Of a stretch of DNA of 64,000 nucleotides, positions 9,500-19,392 are shown piece by piece. Within the stretch, counting starts at the first letter, position 1. Every line of letters starts with the position of its first letter. The stretch is from the NCBI RefSeq assembly GCF_025980345.1, contig NZ_JAPDUI010000001.1, positions 59,487-123,486 of the forward strand. Direction: 5' to 3'. The position numbers were made by a program, and so were the translations under genes. The DNA comes from Arenimonas sp. GDDSR-1 (GTDB taxonomy: Bacteria; Pseudomonadota; Gammaproteobacteria; Xanthomonadales; Xanthomonadaceae). The notes below the pieces were generated by a model. The model did not search any database. It was not told the origin of the DNA and worked only from the letters and a program-made list of their open reading frames with translations.

Positions 9500-9527
9500 C
9501 GAGGGGATTTTCCCCTCGTTTTTTTTT
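9500..9527 (+). terminator. Intrinsic terminator between ydcS and ydcT
   Basis: CGAGGGGA-TTT-TCCCCTCG is followed by nine T residues (9519-9527). This is a strong factor-independent terminator placed inside an operon. The usual explanation is partial readthrough, so that the binding protein is made in excess over the membrane components. Confidence 0.9.
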
Positions 9528-9541
9528 GAATGGAAACCGGT

Positions 9542-10552
9542 ATGTCGCTGGCAGTTGAATTCGAGGATGTTTCGCGCCATTACGGCGCGGTAAAAGCCGT
9601 TGACGAGGTCAGTCTGGTCATTCCGGAGGGTGAATTCTTTTCCCTTCTTGGCCCCAGCGGTTCCGGCAAAACCACCTGCCTGCGCCTGATTGCGGGCTTC
9701 GAGCAGCCAACGGCCGGACTGATCCGGATTCACGGCGTTCAGGCTTCCGGATTGCCGCCGTACCGGCGCGATGTCAATACGGTGTTCCAGGATTATGCGC
9801 TGTTCCCGCACATGGATGTCATCGGCAATGTCGAATACGGACTCATGGTCAAGGGTGTCGGGCGATCCGAGCGGCGGCAGCGCGCTGCGGAGGCCCTGAC
9901 GATGGTCGCGCTCGGCGATCTGGCGGCCCGAAAGCCGTCCCAGCTTTCCGGTGGACAGCGGCAGCGCGTGGCACTTGCCCGTGCGCTGGTCAACCGCCCC
10001 AAGGTGCTTCTGCTCGATGAACCGCTTGGTGCACTTGATCTGAAGCTGCGTGAACAGATGCAGGACGAGCTTAAATCGCTGCAGAAGAAACTCGGCATCA
10101 CCTTCGTGTATGTCACTCATGATCAGGGCGAAGCGCTGTCCATGTCCGACCGTGTGGCGGTGTTCAATCGCGGCCGCATCGAGCAGGTCGACAGTCCGGC
10201 GGCGCTGTACCGCCGGCCGGCCACGCTGTTCGTCGCCAATTTCGTCGGCACATCCAATATTTTCGATGCCGGCAGCGCCAAGCGCCTGTTCGGCGGAAAC
10301 CAGGCGTTTTCGGTACGTCCGGAAAACATCCGCGTGAATCAGTTGGTCACCGACGGGATATCGGTGACCGGCATTGTCCGCGATGTGCAGTTTCACGGGG
10401 CGACAAGCCGCGTCGAAATACGGACCGAAGACGGATTGGAGCTGGCGGCCGTGCTTTCCAACAGCCTGCTCGACAATGCTTCGCTGCCGGTTTCCGGGGC
10501 ACGGGTAACATTGGCCTGGCCCGCCGAAGCCATGGTGCCGTTGGCGACCTGA
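9542..10552 (+). CDS. ydcT: Polyamine ABC transporter ATP-binding protein (YdcT/PotA-like)
   Basis: This is the ATPase subunit that powers the importer. Walker A GPSGSGKTT is near residues 37-45, the Q-loop is in FQDYALFPHMD, the signature LSGGQRQR is near 137-144, Walker B is VLLLDEP, and the switch histidine is in FVYVTHDQGEA. A C-terminal TOBE-like domain follows. The ORF can start at 9530, but that ATG sits against the terminator T-tract with no ribosome site. MSLAVEFEDVS at 9542 matches the E. coli YdcT N-terminus and is preferred. The ydcU start lies 4 bases after the stop. Confidence 0.94.
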   Translation: MSLAVEFEDVSRHYGAVKAVDEVSLVIPEGEFFSLLGPSGSGKTTCLRLIAGFEQPTAGLIRIHGVQASGLPPYRRDVNTVFQDYALFPHMDVIGNVEYGLMVKGVGRSERRQRAAEALTMVALGDLAARKPSQLSGGQRQRVALARALVNRPKVLLLDEPLGALDLKLREQMQDELKSLQKKLGITFVYVTHDQGEALSMSDRVAVFNRGRIEQVDSPAALYRRPATLFVANFVGTSNIFDAGSAKRLFGGNQAFSVRPENIRVNQLVTDGISVTGIVRDVQFHGATSRVEIRTEDGLELAAVLSNSLLDNASLPVSGARVTLAWPAEAMVPLAT

Positions 10553-10556
10553 CCGC

Positions 10557-11492
10557 ATGGAAATGAACGCGCTCTATCTGCGGACGCCGCTGCGTAAGCT
10601 CTCCGATCTGCTTTACCGGAATCCGCGGCTGCTTCTGGTGCTGCTGCTCGGACCGCCGCTGCTGTGGTTCACCTTGATTTACCTGGGCTCACTGGGCGCT
10701 CTGCTCTGGCAGGGGTTCTACAGCTTCGATGATTTCTCGATGTCGGTGCTTCCGGTGCTGACCTTCGACAACTATGCGCGGATCTTCGCCGAAGCCAACC
10801 GCGACATCATTCTGCGTACGCTGGCCATGGCCGGAGCGGTTACCCTGGCCTCTGCCGTGATTGCCTTTCCGGTGGCGTACTACATGGCTGTGCATGCCGG
10901 AAAGAAAATGAAGGCATTCTTCTACATCGGCGTCATGTTGCCGATGTGGGCCAGTTACATCGTCAAGGCCTATAGCTGGACGGTCATCCTCGCCAAGGGC
11001 GGCATCCTGTATTGGATGGTCGGCCAACTCGGACTATTGCCGCTTCTCGATGCTTTTCTGCAGATTCCGTATGTGGGCGGATCGACGCTGTCCACATCGC
11101 ACTTCGGCCGGTTTCTGGTGTTTACCTACCTGTGGCTGCCGTTCATGATCCTGCCGATTCAAGCGGCCATCGAACGGATTCCGCACAACCTGACCCAGGC
11201 TTCGCAGGATCTCGGCGCCGATATGGCGACAACTTTCCGTCATGTACTGCTGCCTCTTGCATTCCCAGGTATCGTCGCCGGTTCGATATTCACCTTCTCG
11301 CTGACGCTGGGTGATTACATCATCCCCACATTGATCGGTCCATCGGGACTGTTCATCGGCAATTTCGTTTACGTCCAGCAGGGTGCTGCCGGAAACATCC
11401 CGCTGGCCGCGGCTTTTACCGTGATACCCATCATCCTCATCGCCGTCTATCTTGCGTTCGCCAAGCGTCTGGGGGCATTCGATGCACTCTGA
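10557..11492 (+). CDS. ydcU: Polyamine ABC transporter permease (YdcU/PotB-like)
   Basis: This 311-residue inner-membrane permease has about six hydrophobic segments, beginning with [20 protein letters not shown]. The cytoplasmic EAA-type loop that docks the ATPase is [20 protein letters not shown], near residues 215-234. The [12 protein letters not shown] stretch is typical of PotB/PotH proteins. It starts 4 bases after ydcT, and its last 11 bases overlap ydcV, so translational coupling is likely. Confidence 0.93.
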   Translation: MEMNALYLRTPLRKLSDLLYRNPRLLLVLLLGPPLLWFTLIYLGSLGALLWQGFYSFDDFSMSVLPVLTFDNYARIFAEANRDIILRTLAMAGAVTLASAVIAFPVAYYMAVHAGKKMKAFFYIGVMLPMWASYIVKAYSWTVILAKGGILYWMVGQLGLLPLLDAFLQIPYVGGSTLSTSHFGRFLVFTYLWLPFMILPIQAAIERIPHNLTQASQDLGADMATTFRHVLLPLAFPGIVAGSIFTFSLTLGDYIIPTLIGPSGLFIGNFVYVQQGAAGNIPLAAAFTVIPIILIAVYLAFAKRLGAFDAL

Positions 11493-12291
11493 TGCCGGTT
11501 CGCCGTGGTGGTTGAGGGCTGCGGCCTGGATGGGGTTGGCGTTCATGCATCTGCCGATTGCCGTGATTGCCATGTACGCCTTCAATACCGAATCCAGTTC
11601 TTTCAGCTTCCCGCTGCAGGGCTTCACGCTGGAATGGTTCGGCAAGACCTATGCCCGTCAGGATGTCCGTGATGCCGTGTGGCTGTCGCTGAAAATCGCG
11701 GCACAGGCGACCCTGCTGGCCATGCTGCTCGGCACCATGGCTTCCGCGGCGCTTTACAAAGCCCAATTCTTCGGCAAGGAAACCGTCACGCTGCTTTTCA
11801 TCCTGCCGATTGCCCTGCCGGGCATCGTCACCGGCATCGCATTGCTGTCCGCTTACAAGCTGGCGGGTCTGGAATCCGGAATTCTCACCATCGTGACCGG
11901 CCATGCCACGTTTTGCATCGTCGTGGTCTACAACAACGTCATAGCGCGATTCAGGCGCACATCTCCGTCGATGCTGGAGGCATCCATGGATCTCGGCGCG
12001 GACGGATTCCAGACGTTCAGGTATGTCATTCTGCCCAATATCGCAACTGCGCTTCTGGCGGGGGGCATGCTGGCCTTCGCGCTCAGTTTCGACGAGATCA
12101 TCGTGACCACCTTCACCGCCGGCAGCGAGCGGACCTTGCCGATCTGGCTGTTGAACCAGCTCTCGAAGCCGCGCGACACCCCGATTACCAACGTCGTGGC
12201 CCTGATGGTGATGCTGATGACGGCGTTGCCCATCCTGGGCGCATATTATCTGACCAGAGACACCGATTCCGTGGCGGGATCGGGCAAATGA
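11482..12291 (+). CDS. ydcV: Polyamine ABC transporter permease (YdcV/PotC-like)
   Basis: The second permease, 269 residues from [10 protein letters not shown] at 11482. This start overlaps the ydcU stop by 11 bases and is preferred over the ORF-track start at 11452, which lies deeper in ydcU. Hydrophobic segments and the EAA loop [20 protein letters not shown] (about 160-180) identify the binding-protein-dependent permease family. [16 protein letters not shown] is the conserved late segment of PotC/PotI-like subunits. The next gene, patD, starts 13 bases later behind a GAAGAGGAG ribosome site. Confidence 0.93.
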   Translation: MHSDAGSPWWLRAAAWMGLAFMHLPIAVIAMYAFNTESSSFSFPLQGFTLEWFGKTYARQDVRDAVWLSLKIAAQATLLAMLLGTMASAALYKAQFFGKETVTLLFILPIALPGIVTGIALLSAYKLAGLESGILTIVTGHATFCIVVVYNNVIARFRRTSPSMLEASMDLGADGFQTFRYVILPNIATALLAGGMLAFALSFDEIIVTTFTAGSERTLPIWLLNQLSKPRDTPITNVVALMVMLMTALPILGAYYLTRDTDSVAGSGK

Positions 12292-12304
12292 AGAGGAGTA
12301 AACC

Positions 12305-13726
12305 ATGCAAACCAAAATGTTGATCGGTGGCCAGCTGCAGCAGGGCCAGGGCGAAGCCTTCACCGTGTTCGATCCGGCTACCGGCGCCGAAATCGCGCGG
12401 ATTCCCGAAGCCAGTCCGGCGCAGGTCGCCGCGGCCGTTTCCGCCGCCGATGCCGCATTTCCGGGCTGGGCCCGTCAGACGCCGAAAGACCGTGCCAGCA
12501 TCCTGCTGCAGATTGCCGATCGCGTTGACGCCCATGCCGAAGAACTGGCGCGTCTGGAATCCCGCAACTGCGGAAAGCCGTTCAGTGCAGCCCTCAACGA
12601 TGAAATGCCGGCCATTGCCGATGTCTTCCGGTTCTTCGCCGGCGCCGCCCGCTGTCTGAACGGCTCGGCCACCGCCGAGTATCTGCCCGGCCATACCTCG
12701 ATGATCCGCCGTGATCCGGTGGGCGTGGTCGCCTCGATCGCCCCCTGGAATTACCCGCTGATGATGGCGGCCTGGAAAATGGCTCCGGCGCTTGCCGCCG
12801 GCAACTGTCTGGTGCTGAAGCCCTCGGAAATCACGCCGCTGACTTCGCTGCGATTCTTCGAAATCATTGCCGATCTGCTTCCTGCCGGCGTCATCAACAT
12901 CGTCTTCGGCCGCGGCGGCACTGTCGGCGATCCGCTGGTGAACGCACCGCAGGTGCGCATGATCTCGCTGACCGGCTCGATCGCCACCGGGCAGAAGATG
13001 CTGGAAGTCGCCTCGCGCACGCTCAAGCGCACCCATCTGGAGCTGGGCGGCAAGGCACCGGTCATCATTTTCGACGATGCCGACATCCAGAGCGCCGTTG
13101 AAGGAATCCGCACTTTCGGCTTCTATAATGCCGGGCAGGATTGCACCGCAGCCTGCCGCATCTATGTGCAGGACAAGGCCTACGACAACTTCGTGGCCGA
13201 CCTGACATCTGCGGTTTCCACCATCAAAACAGGGTTGCAGGATGAGGAGGGCGTGGAAATGGGCCCCTTGGTCAGCCAGGCGCATCAGCAACGCGTTGCC
13301 GCCTTCATCGATCGCTGCCGCGACAACAAACAGCTGGAAATCACCACCGGTGGCCGAACCGGTGATTCCGGTTTCTTTTACCAGCCGACAGTGGTGGCCA
13401 ATGCCGGCCAGAATGATGAAATCGTACGCCGCGAAGTGTTCGGTCCGGTGGTATCGGTCAGCCGCTTCTCCGATACCGACCAGGTCATCGCTTTCGCCAA
13501 CGACAGCGATTACGGACTGGCCTCCTCGGTCTGGACTGCCGATATCGGACGCGCCATGCGCGTCAGCAGCGAGCTTCAGTATGGTTGCACCTGGGTCAAT
13601 ACGCATTTCATGCTGTGCAGCGAAATGCCGCACGGCGGCATGAAGCAGTCCGGATACGGCAAAGACATGTCGATGTACGGTCTGGAGGATTACACCGCCA
13701 TCCGACACATCATGATCAAGCATTGA
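12305..13726 (+). CDS. patD: Gamma-aminobutyraldehyde dehydrogenase
   Basis: PatD oxidises 4-aminobutanal, formed from putrescine by transamination or oxidation, to 4-aminobutyrate with NAD. The 473-residue protein tracks E. coli PatD/YdcW closely, including [47 protein letters not shown] and [20 protein letters not shown]. The catalytic cysteine is in [11 protein letters not shown] (about residue 280) and the general-base glutamate in LELGGKAP (about 246). As last gene of the transporter operon it couples uptake to oxidation. No aminotransferase is in this operon; oapT, 26 kb away, is a candidate partner. Confidence 0.93.
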   Translation: MQTKMLIGGQLQQGQGEAFTVFDPATGAEIARIPEASPAQVAAAVSAADAAFPGWARQTPKDRASILLQIADRVDAHAEELARLESRNCGKPFSAALNDEMPAIADVFRFFAGAARCLNGSATAEYLPGHTSMIRRDPVGVVASIAPWNYPLMMAAWKMAPALAAGNCLVLKPSEITPLTSLRFFEIIADLLPAGVINIVFGRGGTVGDPLVNAPQVRMISLTGSIATGQKMLEVASRTLKRTHLELGGKAPVIIFDDADIQSAVEGIRTFGFYNAGQDCTAACRIYVQDKAYDNFVADLTSAVSTIKTGLQDEEGVEMGPLVSQAHQQRVAAFIDRCRDNKQLEITTGGRTGDSGFFYQPTVVANAGQNDEIVRREVFGPVVSVSRFSDTDQVIAFANDSDYGLASSVWTADIGRAMRVSSELQYGCTWVNTHFMLCSEMPHGGMKQSGYGKDMSMYGLEDYTAIRHIMIKH

Positions 13727-13741
13727 TTGCAGGGCTTAACT

Positions 13742-14311
13742 TCAGCGCGAGCAGTGGGTGCTGACTATCTGGGCAATGCGCTTGGCCTCGGACTGCGCAT
13801 AGGCGCTTCGGTTTCCGAATGTCAGACGCGCCTCCATTTCCGCGTCTTTGGCACGCTGCCGCCATCGTTCGCACAAGGCATCGCCTTCATAGCGGACGCA
13901 GCTGTCTTCGACCCAGCGGCAGGCCTGACTGTTGCCCTGATAGCCCAGCACCCAGAGCGGAACACAGCGGCGGTTAACATCGATGTGTTCGCTGTCCCGG
14001 CTCTTGCCGTCAAAATCGGTACACTGATAAAGTTCCGGAACCGGCGGAATGGGGATATGCAACGAGGCATTGGTGGCGGGTGCATCCGATTGAGGCGGCT
14101 TCGGAGCCGTAGCCGCCGGCGGCGCATCTACCGGACGTTGCATGGTCCGAATCTCCTGAATTTCCCCCGGGCGACACGCCGAATCCTGCAGGCGACTGTT
14201 GCCGCTCTTATCCGTACACCGGTAAACCCGGATTTCCGGTGCAGGCTCGCCCGAGGCTAATGCCAGGGCATCCATCAGCAGAAACAGGAAAATGGTGGCA
14301 ATCAATCGCAT
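13742..14311 (-). CDS. DUF4124-type secreted protein of unknown function
   Basis: The 189-residue precursor starts with a signal peptide (MRLIATIFLFLLMDALALASG). YRCTDKSGNSRLQDSAC near residues 30-46 follows the DUF4124 pattern, a short Cys-containing beta domain common in Xanthomonadales envelope proteins. A Pro/Ala-rich linker leads to a second Cys-rich part (YQCTDFDGKSR, RRCVPLW, QACRW, SCVRYEG, ALCERW) that looks like a diverged repeat of the first. Even cysteine spacing suggests disulphides in the periplasm. It lies 32 bases after sbcB at the end of the kynurenine run and converges on patD. I cannot assign a function. Confidence 0.7.
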   Translation of the reverse strand: MRLIATIFLFLLMDALALASGEPAPEIRVYRCTDKSGNSRLQDSACRPGEIQEIRTMQRPVDAPPAATAPKPPQSDAPATNASLHIPIPPVPELYQCTDFDGKSRDSEHIDVNRRCVPLWVLGYQGNSQACRWVEDSCVRYEGDALCERWRQRAKDAEMEARLTFGNRSAYAQSEAKRIAQIVSTHCSR

Positions 14312-14343
14312 GCGGCCACTTTAGCGCCAAATGACCTGCGCTG

Positions 14344-15765
14344 TCAGTCCTGACTTGATATCTGAACGGACCAGTCCAACAGAGCCTGCATGACTGCGGC
14401 TTTGTCGGGATGGGCCTCGGCCAAAGCATGGCATTGCTGCTTGTAATCGGCCAGTGCTTCCGGCGTCAGCCGGCTGTTGCGGAAATCCCGCCATTGATTC
14501 AACTCGCTGCCGGTCAGGGTTTCCGGCCAGTTCCTGGCCTTGTAGCGGAAGTACAGCTCGCTCAGGCGCGGATCAATGAAGACGAGAGGATCCCGGCCCT
14601 TGCTCGAGCGTGCTTTTCCGAATTTCAGTTTGTCGGTGCGCTCGATGAATCCGTCGTAAAGTGCGGCATCCGGATCGGCCGGCTCGCCGCTTCGCGGGCG
14701 ACTGAAGACCTTGGCCAGCTTATCGGTGATGATTTCACTATTTGCCAACAGCTCGCCGCGGATGGCATCGGCGGCGGTGATATCGATTCCGAGACGCACT
14801 GCGTCGATACCCCATCGGACCAGCTCGGCTTCACTCACGGAATTCAGGGTAACGACAACCGGGCAGTGGTTGTGCTGGATTTCCTTGATGCCGATGCGGC
14901 TTTCGCCTTCCGGCAGCAGGCTGCGCTTGGTGAAAATATTGCCTGCGATCTGTTCGGGGGTGTAGTCAAGCAGTTTCAGGGCTTCCGGTGCCAGTTCCAC
15001 CGCGATCACCCGGTTCTTGATCAAGGGATGCGGCATCAGCGGCAGCATCAGCGCACTGCAGGCCCGCTCCGCGGAGAACTGCCCGGACACATGCAGCACC
15101 ACCTGGTGTTTGTGCGGTGCTACGATCCCCGCGACGAATTCCTTGTCGCGCAGTTTCAGTGCGTAATCCCATAATCTTGGCTGCGCGGTTCTGGCCCTGC
15201 GCGCCAGATTGATCAGACTGCGCACATCCGAAAGCGCCTCATGCGCCTCGCCCTCGAAACAGGCATTGGCTTTGGCCAGATCTTCAAGTTTGAAGCTCGG
15301 CAGTCCATCCTCACGCAGCGGCCACTGCAGGCCCTCTGGGCGCATCGCGTAGAGCATGCGCATCACATCGAGCAGGTCCCAGCGGGAATTGCCGCCGGCA
15401 TATTCGCGTTCGTAAGCGTCGAAAAAATTCCGGTACAGGCCGAAGCGGATGAACTCGTCATCAAAGCGTATCGAGTTGTAGCCCAGCGCGCAGGTGCTCG
15501 GCTGGCTGAACTGTTCGTGCAGCACCGCCATGAACTCGGCTTCGCGCAGGCCGGCGGAGAGGGCGTGCTGCGGGGTGATGCCGGTAATGAGTGCTGCTTC
15601 CGGTTCGGGAAGGAAGTCGTCGGCCGGACGGCAGAACAGGGACACCGGATCACCGATCGGATTCAGCTCGGTATCGGTGCGGATGGCGGCGAACTGGGAG
15701 ATCCGGCTGGTGCGCGGGCTGCGGCCGAAGGTTTCAAGATCGTACCAGAGAAAGGTTTCAGGCAT
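14344..15765 (-). CDS. sbcB: Exodeoxyribonuclease I
   Basis: SbcB degrades single-stranded DNA 3' to 5' and works in recombination and mismatch repair. The 473-residue length matches E. coli ExoI (475). MPETFLWYDLETFG carries the first DEDD-family acidic pair (D9, E11). ALGYNSIRFDDEF and EAHEALSDVRSLINLA hold later conserved acidic and His positions of the exonuclease core. The ORF-track start at 15783 adds six residues; the ATG at 15765 matches the family and overlaps the kmo stop by 8 bases. That overlap suggests translation coupled to the kynurenine operon. Confidence 0.95.
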   Translation of the reverse strand: MPETFLWYDLETFGRSPRTSRISQFAAIRTDTELNPIGDPVSLFCRPADDFLPEPEAALITGITPQHALSAGLREAEFMAVLHEQFSQPSTCALGYNSIRFDDEFIRFGLYRNFFDAYEREYAGGNSRWDLLDVMRMLYAMRPEGLQWPLREDGLPSFKLEDLAKANACFEGEAHEALSDVRSLINLARRARTAQPRLWDYALKLRDKEFVAGIVAPHKHQVVLHVSGQFSAERACSALMLPLMPHPLIKNRVIAVELAPEALKLLDYTPEQIAGNIFTKRSLLPEGESRIGIKEIQHNHCPVVVTLNSVSEAELVRWGIDAVRLGIDITAADAIRGELLANSEIITDKLAKVFSRPRSGEPADPDAALYDGFIERTDKLKFGKARSSKGRDPLVFIDPRLSELYFRYKARNWPETLTGSELNQWRDFRNSRLTPEALADYKQQCHALAEAHPDKAAVMQALLDWSVQISSQD

Positions 15766-17104
15766 GCAGGGGCTCGAGTTCACGACGGATCATTTCCGAG
15801 GCTAAGGCATAATCGACCTCGGCGATATCGGAAATTCCTTCACACAGGCGTGCGAGAATGCCGCGTTGAATCTTGCCGCGCTGCAGGGCAACGGCATAAG
15901 GCACACGCTGGAAACTGACCATGCTGTAGCGTGGCATGAAGCGGTCCGGATGGCGGCTTGCCAGTTCGCGTTCAAGCGTCCTTTCCAGCAGAAAACGGCT
16001 GTCATCGACTTTATCGCGCATTTCCACGTAGTTTTCAAGCGCCATGGTCTGGATGGCGGCGGCGTTTTCGCGTCGGGCCGATTCATAGGCGCTGATGGCA
16101 TCGTTCCAGTTTTCCGCAGTCTCGACAGCATCGACCAGTGCCAGGCAGTCCTCGAAGGCGCAGTTCATGCCCTGGCCATGGAAAGGCACCATGGCATGTG
16201 CGGCATCCCCGATCAGGACGATGCGGTCGTCGTGATGCCAGGTATCGAGCGTCAGGGTGGCCAAGGCGCTCTCCGGATTATGCTGCCAGTCGTAGTCGAA
16301 GTCGGCGATCTTATCGAGCGCATCCGGAAAGACTTCGGTGAAGAACTTCCTGGCCTGTGCCGGATCGCGGATCTTGTCGAAGCCCGGATCGCCCACGGCC
16401 GGCAGGAAAAGGGTCACGGTGAAGGTTTTTTCGGTGTTCGGTAGGGCGATGCACATGAAGCCGCCACGCGGCCAGATATGCAGACTGTTGCCGTCCAGTT
16501 TGAAATTGCCGTGCGCATCCGGGGCGATTTCCAACTCGCGGTAGTTGTGGCCCAGCGATTCCAAGTTTTCATGAATCAAGCCCTTGTCGGCCAATGCACG
16601 GCGCACGGCCGATCCGGCGCCGTCGGCACCGATCAGACGTTCGAACGGTTCGGTTACGCTATGGTCCAGATAGTCGACGCGCAGCGTATTGTGCTCCAGG
16701 TCAATGTCACCGATGCGGGCATTGAAATGCACGGTGACGCCCTGTTTTTCGGCCGCTTCGATCAATGCCAGGTTCAGACGGCCACGGTGGACCGACCAGA
16801 TCACTTCCGTGTCGTCTTTGCCGTAGCGCAGGAAATGCGTATTGCCCGACACGTCATGGACCATGCGACCGCGCATCATGACCACCTGCGGCATGACCTC
16901 ATCGTCGAGTCCGGCCTGTTGCAGGGCATAAAGGCCGCGGTAGGCCAGGGCCAGATTGATCGAACGCCCGCCCTCGATGCCGGCTTTGCGCGGATCCGGA
17001 CGTTTTTCGTAGATGCGCACCACGTGGCCTTTCTGGACCAGAAGAATGGCGAGCAGGGCGCCTGCCAAACCCGCACCGGCGATGTGAATGGTCTGTTGCT
17101 TCAT
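15758..17104 (-). CDS. kmo: Kynurenine 3-monooxygenase
   Basis: Kmo is the FAD and NADPH enzyme that hydroxylates kynurenine to 3-hydroxykynurenine. Of 448 residues, the Rossmann motif IAGAGLAGA is at 8-16, and GDAAHAMVPFHGQGMNCAFED is the second FAD block with the conserved Pro-Phe-His-Gly loop. KRPDPRKAGIEGGRSINLAL near the N-terminus is distinctive for KMO rather than other class A hydroxylases. The ATG at 17104 shares ATGA with the kynU stop; the track start at 17119 would place five codons inside kynU. Bacterial KMOs usually lack the membrane anchor of the eukaryotic enzyme, and none is obvious here. Confidence 0.95.
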   Translation of the reverse strand: MKQQTIHIAGAGLAGALLAILLVQKGHVVRIYEKRPDPRKAGIEGGRSINLALAYRGLYALQQAGLDDEVMPQVVMMRGRMVHDVSGNTHFLRYGKDDTEVIWSVHRGRLNLALIEAAEKQGVTVHFNARIGDIDLEHNTLRVDYLDHSVTEPFERLIGADGAGSAVRRALADKGLIHENLESLGHNYRELEIAPDAHGNFKLDGNSLHIWPRGGFMCIALPNTEKTFTVTLFLPAVGDPGFDKIRDPAQARKFFTEVFPDALDKIADFDYDWQHNPESALATLTLDTWHHDDRIVLIGDAAHAMVPFHGQGMNCAFEDCLALVDAVETAENWNDAISAYESARRENAAAIQTMALENYVEMRDKVDDSRFLLERTLERELASRHPDRFMPRYSMVSFQRVPYAVALQRGKIQRGILARLCEGISDIAEVDYALASEMIRRELEPLHA

Positions 17105-18369
17105 GCCTGGGCCGCCCATTGTTTGATGCTTCGCACCGCGCCGAGGCAGTCGCTGAAACGGTTGTATAGCGGGGTCGGCGACAGACGGATGACGTCGGGT
17201 TCCCGCCAGTCACCGACGACGCCGGATTGCATGAGATGCTCAAAAAGTCGGCGTCCGGCATCGCGTCCGGCGCGTACTTGTAGACTCAGCTGGCAGCCGC
17301 GCTGCTCAGGATCGCCCGGGGTGACGCTGCGAAGCACATCACCTAACTGTTGCTGGATAAGGGCTTCCAGATATCCGGTCAGCGCCAGCGACTTCCGCCG
17401 CAAGGCCGGCAGACCGGCTTCATGGAAGATTTCCAGGGAAGCACGCAACGGTGCCATGGCGAAAATCGGCGGATTGCTCAGCTGCCAGCCTTCCGCGCCG
17501 GGCGTGCCGATGAATTCCGGCCCCATCTGGAAGCGGGTGTCCTGACGATGGCCCCACCACCCGTTGAACCTCGGCAGCACGGCCTGGGAATGGCATTCAT
17601 GGACGAAGGCACCGGCGATGGCGCCCGGACCGGAGTTCAGATATTTGTAGGTGCACCATGCCGCGAAGTCGGCCCCGGAGTCATGCAGCTGCAAGGGCAG
17701 GTTGCCGGCGGCATGTGCCAAATCAAAACCGACCCGGCAACCGTAAAAGTGTCCGAGATCTGCAATGGCCTTGAGATCGAAGGCCTGGCCGGTGCGGTAT
17801 TGCACGCCGGGCCACAGAATCAAGGCGACGCGGTGACCATGTTCACGCAGGCAGTTTTCCAGAGCATCCGGCGGAATGAGCCCGGTGTCCGGATCGGCAG
17901 GGATTTCGATCATGCACTCGGCAGGCTCGAAACCATGGAAGCGGATCTGCGATTCGACGGCGTAACGATCGGAGGGAAATGCGCCTTGTTCGATGATGAT
18001 CGCCGGACGCTCTGCATCCGGTCGGTAGAAGCTGACCATCAATAAGTGGAGATTGACGGTCAGGGAGTTCATGGCGACCACTTCCACCGGCTTGGCCCCG
18101 ACTGTTTCCGCGAGGAGATCCCGAAGTTCGCTGTGATAGGGCATCCACGGATGCTTGGCATGGAAATGGCCCTCGACGCCGAATGCCGCCCAGTCGTCCA
18201 ATTCCTGCTGCAGCGCCGCCTTTACACTTCTGGGTTGAAGGCCCAGGGAGTTTCCGCACAGATATATTTGATCGCCGTTCGCGTGTTTCGGGATATGAAA
18301 GCGGTCACGGAACGCGGCCAACGGATCGGCATTGTCCAGCTTAGCGGCATGTTCGTCGCTGAATATCAT
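17101..18369 (-). CDS. kynU: Kynureninase
   Basis: This PLP enzyme cleaves 3-hydroxykynurenine to 3-hydroxyanthranilate and alanine. It has 422 residues. The Schiff-base lysine is K242 in CTYKYLNSGPGA, the pattern of bacterial kynureninases. GFDLAHAAGNLPL carries the PLP-pyridine aspartate, and IYLCGNSLGLQP near residues 36-47 is the N-terminal signature. Start and stop overlap both neighbours by ATGA: the start with the ACMSD stop, the stop with the kmo start. This marks a tightly coupled operon. The alanine released could feed the Ald encoded at 38035-39153. Confidence 0.96.
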   Translation of the reverse strand: MIFSDEHAAKLDNADPLAAFRDRFHIPKHANGDQIYLCGNSLGLQPRSVKAALQQELDDWAAFGVEGHFHAKHPWMPYHSELRDLLAETVGAKPVEVVAMNSLTVNLHLLMVSFYRPDAERPAIIIEQGAFPSDRYAVESQIRFHGFEPAECMIEIPADPDTGLIPPDALENCLREHGHRVALILWPGVQYRTGQAFDLKAIADLGHFYGCRVGFDLAHAAGNLPLQLHDSGADFAAWCTYKYLNSGPGAIAGAFVHECHSQAVLPRFNGWWGHRQDTRFQMGPEFIGTPGAEGWQLSNPPIFAMAPLRASLEIFHEAGLPALRRKSLALTGYLEALIQQQLGDVLRSVTPGDPEQRGCQLSLQVRAGRDAGRRLFEHLMQSGVVGDWREPDVIRLSPTPLYNRFSDCLGAVRSIKQWAAQA

Positions 18370-19385
18370 GATTTCTGCTCGAAGTGGCGGCGGTCACGGC
18401 CCAGCCAGGACAGTGCTGTCCGGTTGAACAGTTGTTCCTGATCACCGGCATCCAGATTCAGGCCGAGAATTCCCGAGCCGGGTTCCTGTTCGCCGAGCGG
18501 GAAGGGATAATCGGTTCCCAGCATGACCCGGTCGATACCGACCGTATCCAGCAGATAGCGCAGGGCACGGTCGTCGTGCACGCAGGAATCGAAGTACAGT
18601 TGTTTGAAATAATCCCGGGGATTGTGCGGATTGTCCGTCGCCACCAGATCCGGACGCATATTGAACCCGTGTTCGATGCGACCGATGGTGTAGGGAAAAC
18701 TGCCGCCGCCATGGGCCAGCATCACTTTCAGACGCGGGAACTGCTGGAGCACGCCACCGAAGATGAGGGCGCAGGCCGCACGCGACTGTTCGGCCGGCAT
18801 GCCGACCAGCCAAGGCATCCAATACTTGGGCATGCTGTCGGTGCCCATCATGTCCCAGGGATGTACCAGGATGGCGGCGTCGAGATCCTGTGCGGCCTCG
18901 AAAAACGGCCGCAGCTCGGCGTCATCCAGATTCCAGTCGTTGATGTGCGAACCGATCTGGACGCCGCACAGGCCAAGCTGGTCGACGCAGCGTTCCATCT
19001 CCTGGATGGCCAGCCGCGGCGACTGCAGTGGAACGGTACCGATGCCGGCATAGTGGCCCGGATAGTCGCGGCAGGTTTCCGCCATATGGTCATTGAGGCT
19101 TTCATGCAGCTCGAGGGCCTGATGCGCCGGTGCCCAGTAGCTGAACATCACCGGCACGGTCGAGATGACCTGGACCTGGATGCCGAATCGCGCATAATCG
19201 TCGATACGTTCCTGTGGATCCCAGGTTTTCGGCCAGATTTCGCGGAAGAACTTGCCGTCCTTGTAAATGCGATGACGGCCGTCTTCGCCATGATGGATCA
19301 CGGGAAAGCGGTTGTCGCCGTATTTGGTGGCAAGGTCCGGCCAGTCGCGGGGAAGGTAGTGGGCGTGGGTATCGATTCGGAGCAT
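18366..19385 (-). CDS. 2-amino-3-carboxymuconate-6-semialdehyde decarboxylase
   Basis: ACMSD removes CO2 from 2-amino-3-carboxymuconate semialdehyde, diverting it from quinolinate/NAD synthesis to full degradation. The 339-residue amidohydrolase-fold protein starts MLRIDTHAHYLP, with zinc ligands H7 and H9. LVHPWDMMG and MLAHGGGSFPY hold further His residues, and MLGTDYPFP holds the conserved metal-site aspartate. The track start at 19589 adds 68 arginine/proline-rich residues from within the sbtA gene; the ATG at 19385 is clearly correct, 8 bases after the sbtA stop. This is the only decarboxylation step of the pathway visible here, and the two bicarbonate-related genes lie nearby. Confidence 0.95.
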   Translation of the reverse strand: MLRIDTHAHYLPRDWPDLATKYGDNRFPVIHHGEDGRHRIYKDGKFFREIWPKTWDPQERIDDYARFGIQVQVISTVPVMFSYWAPAHQALELHESLNDHMAETCRDYPGHYAGIGTVPLQSPRLAIQEMERCVDQLGLCGVQIGSHINDWNLDDAELRPFFEAAQDLDAAILVHPWDMMGTDSMPKYWMPWLVGMPAEQSRAACALIFGGVLQQFPRLKVMLAHGGGSFPYTIGRIEHGFNMRPDLVATDNPHNPRDYFKQLYFDSCVHDDRALRYLLDTVGIDRVMLGTDYPFPLGEQEPGSGILGLNLDAGDQEQLFNRTALSWLGRDRRHFEQKS

Positions 19386-19392
19386 GGCTAGT

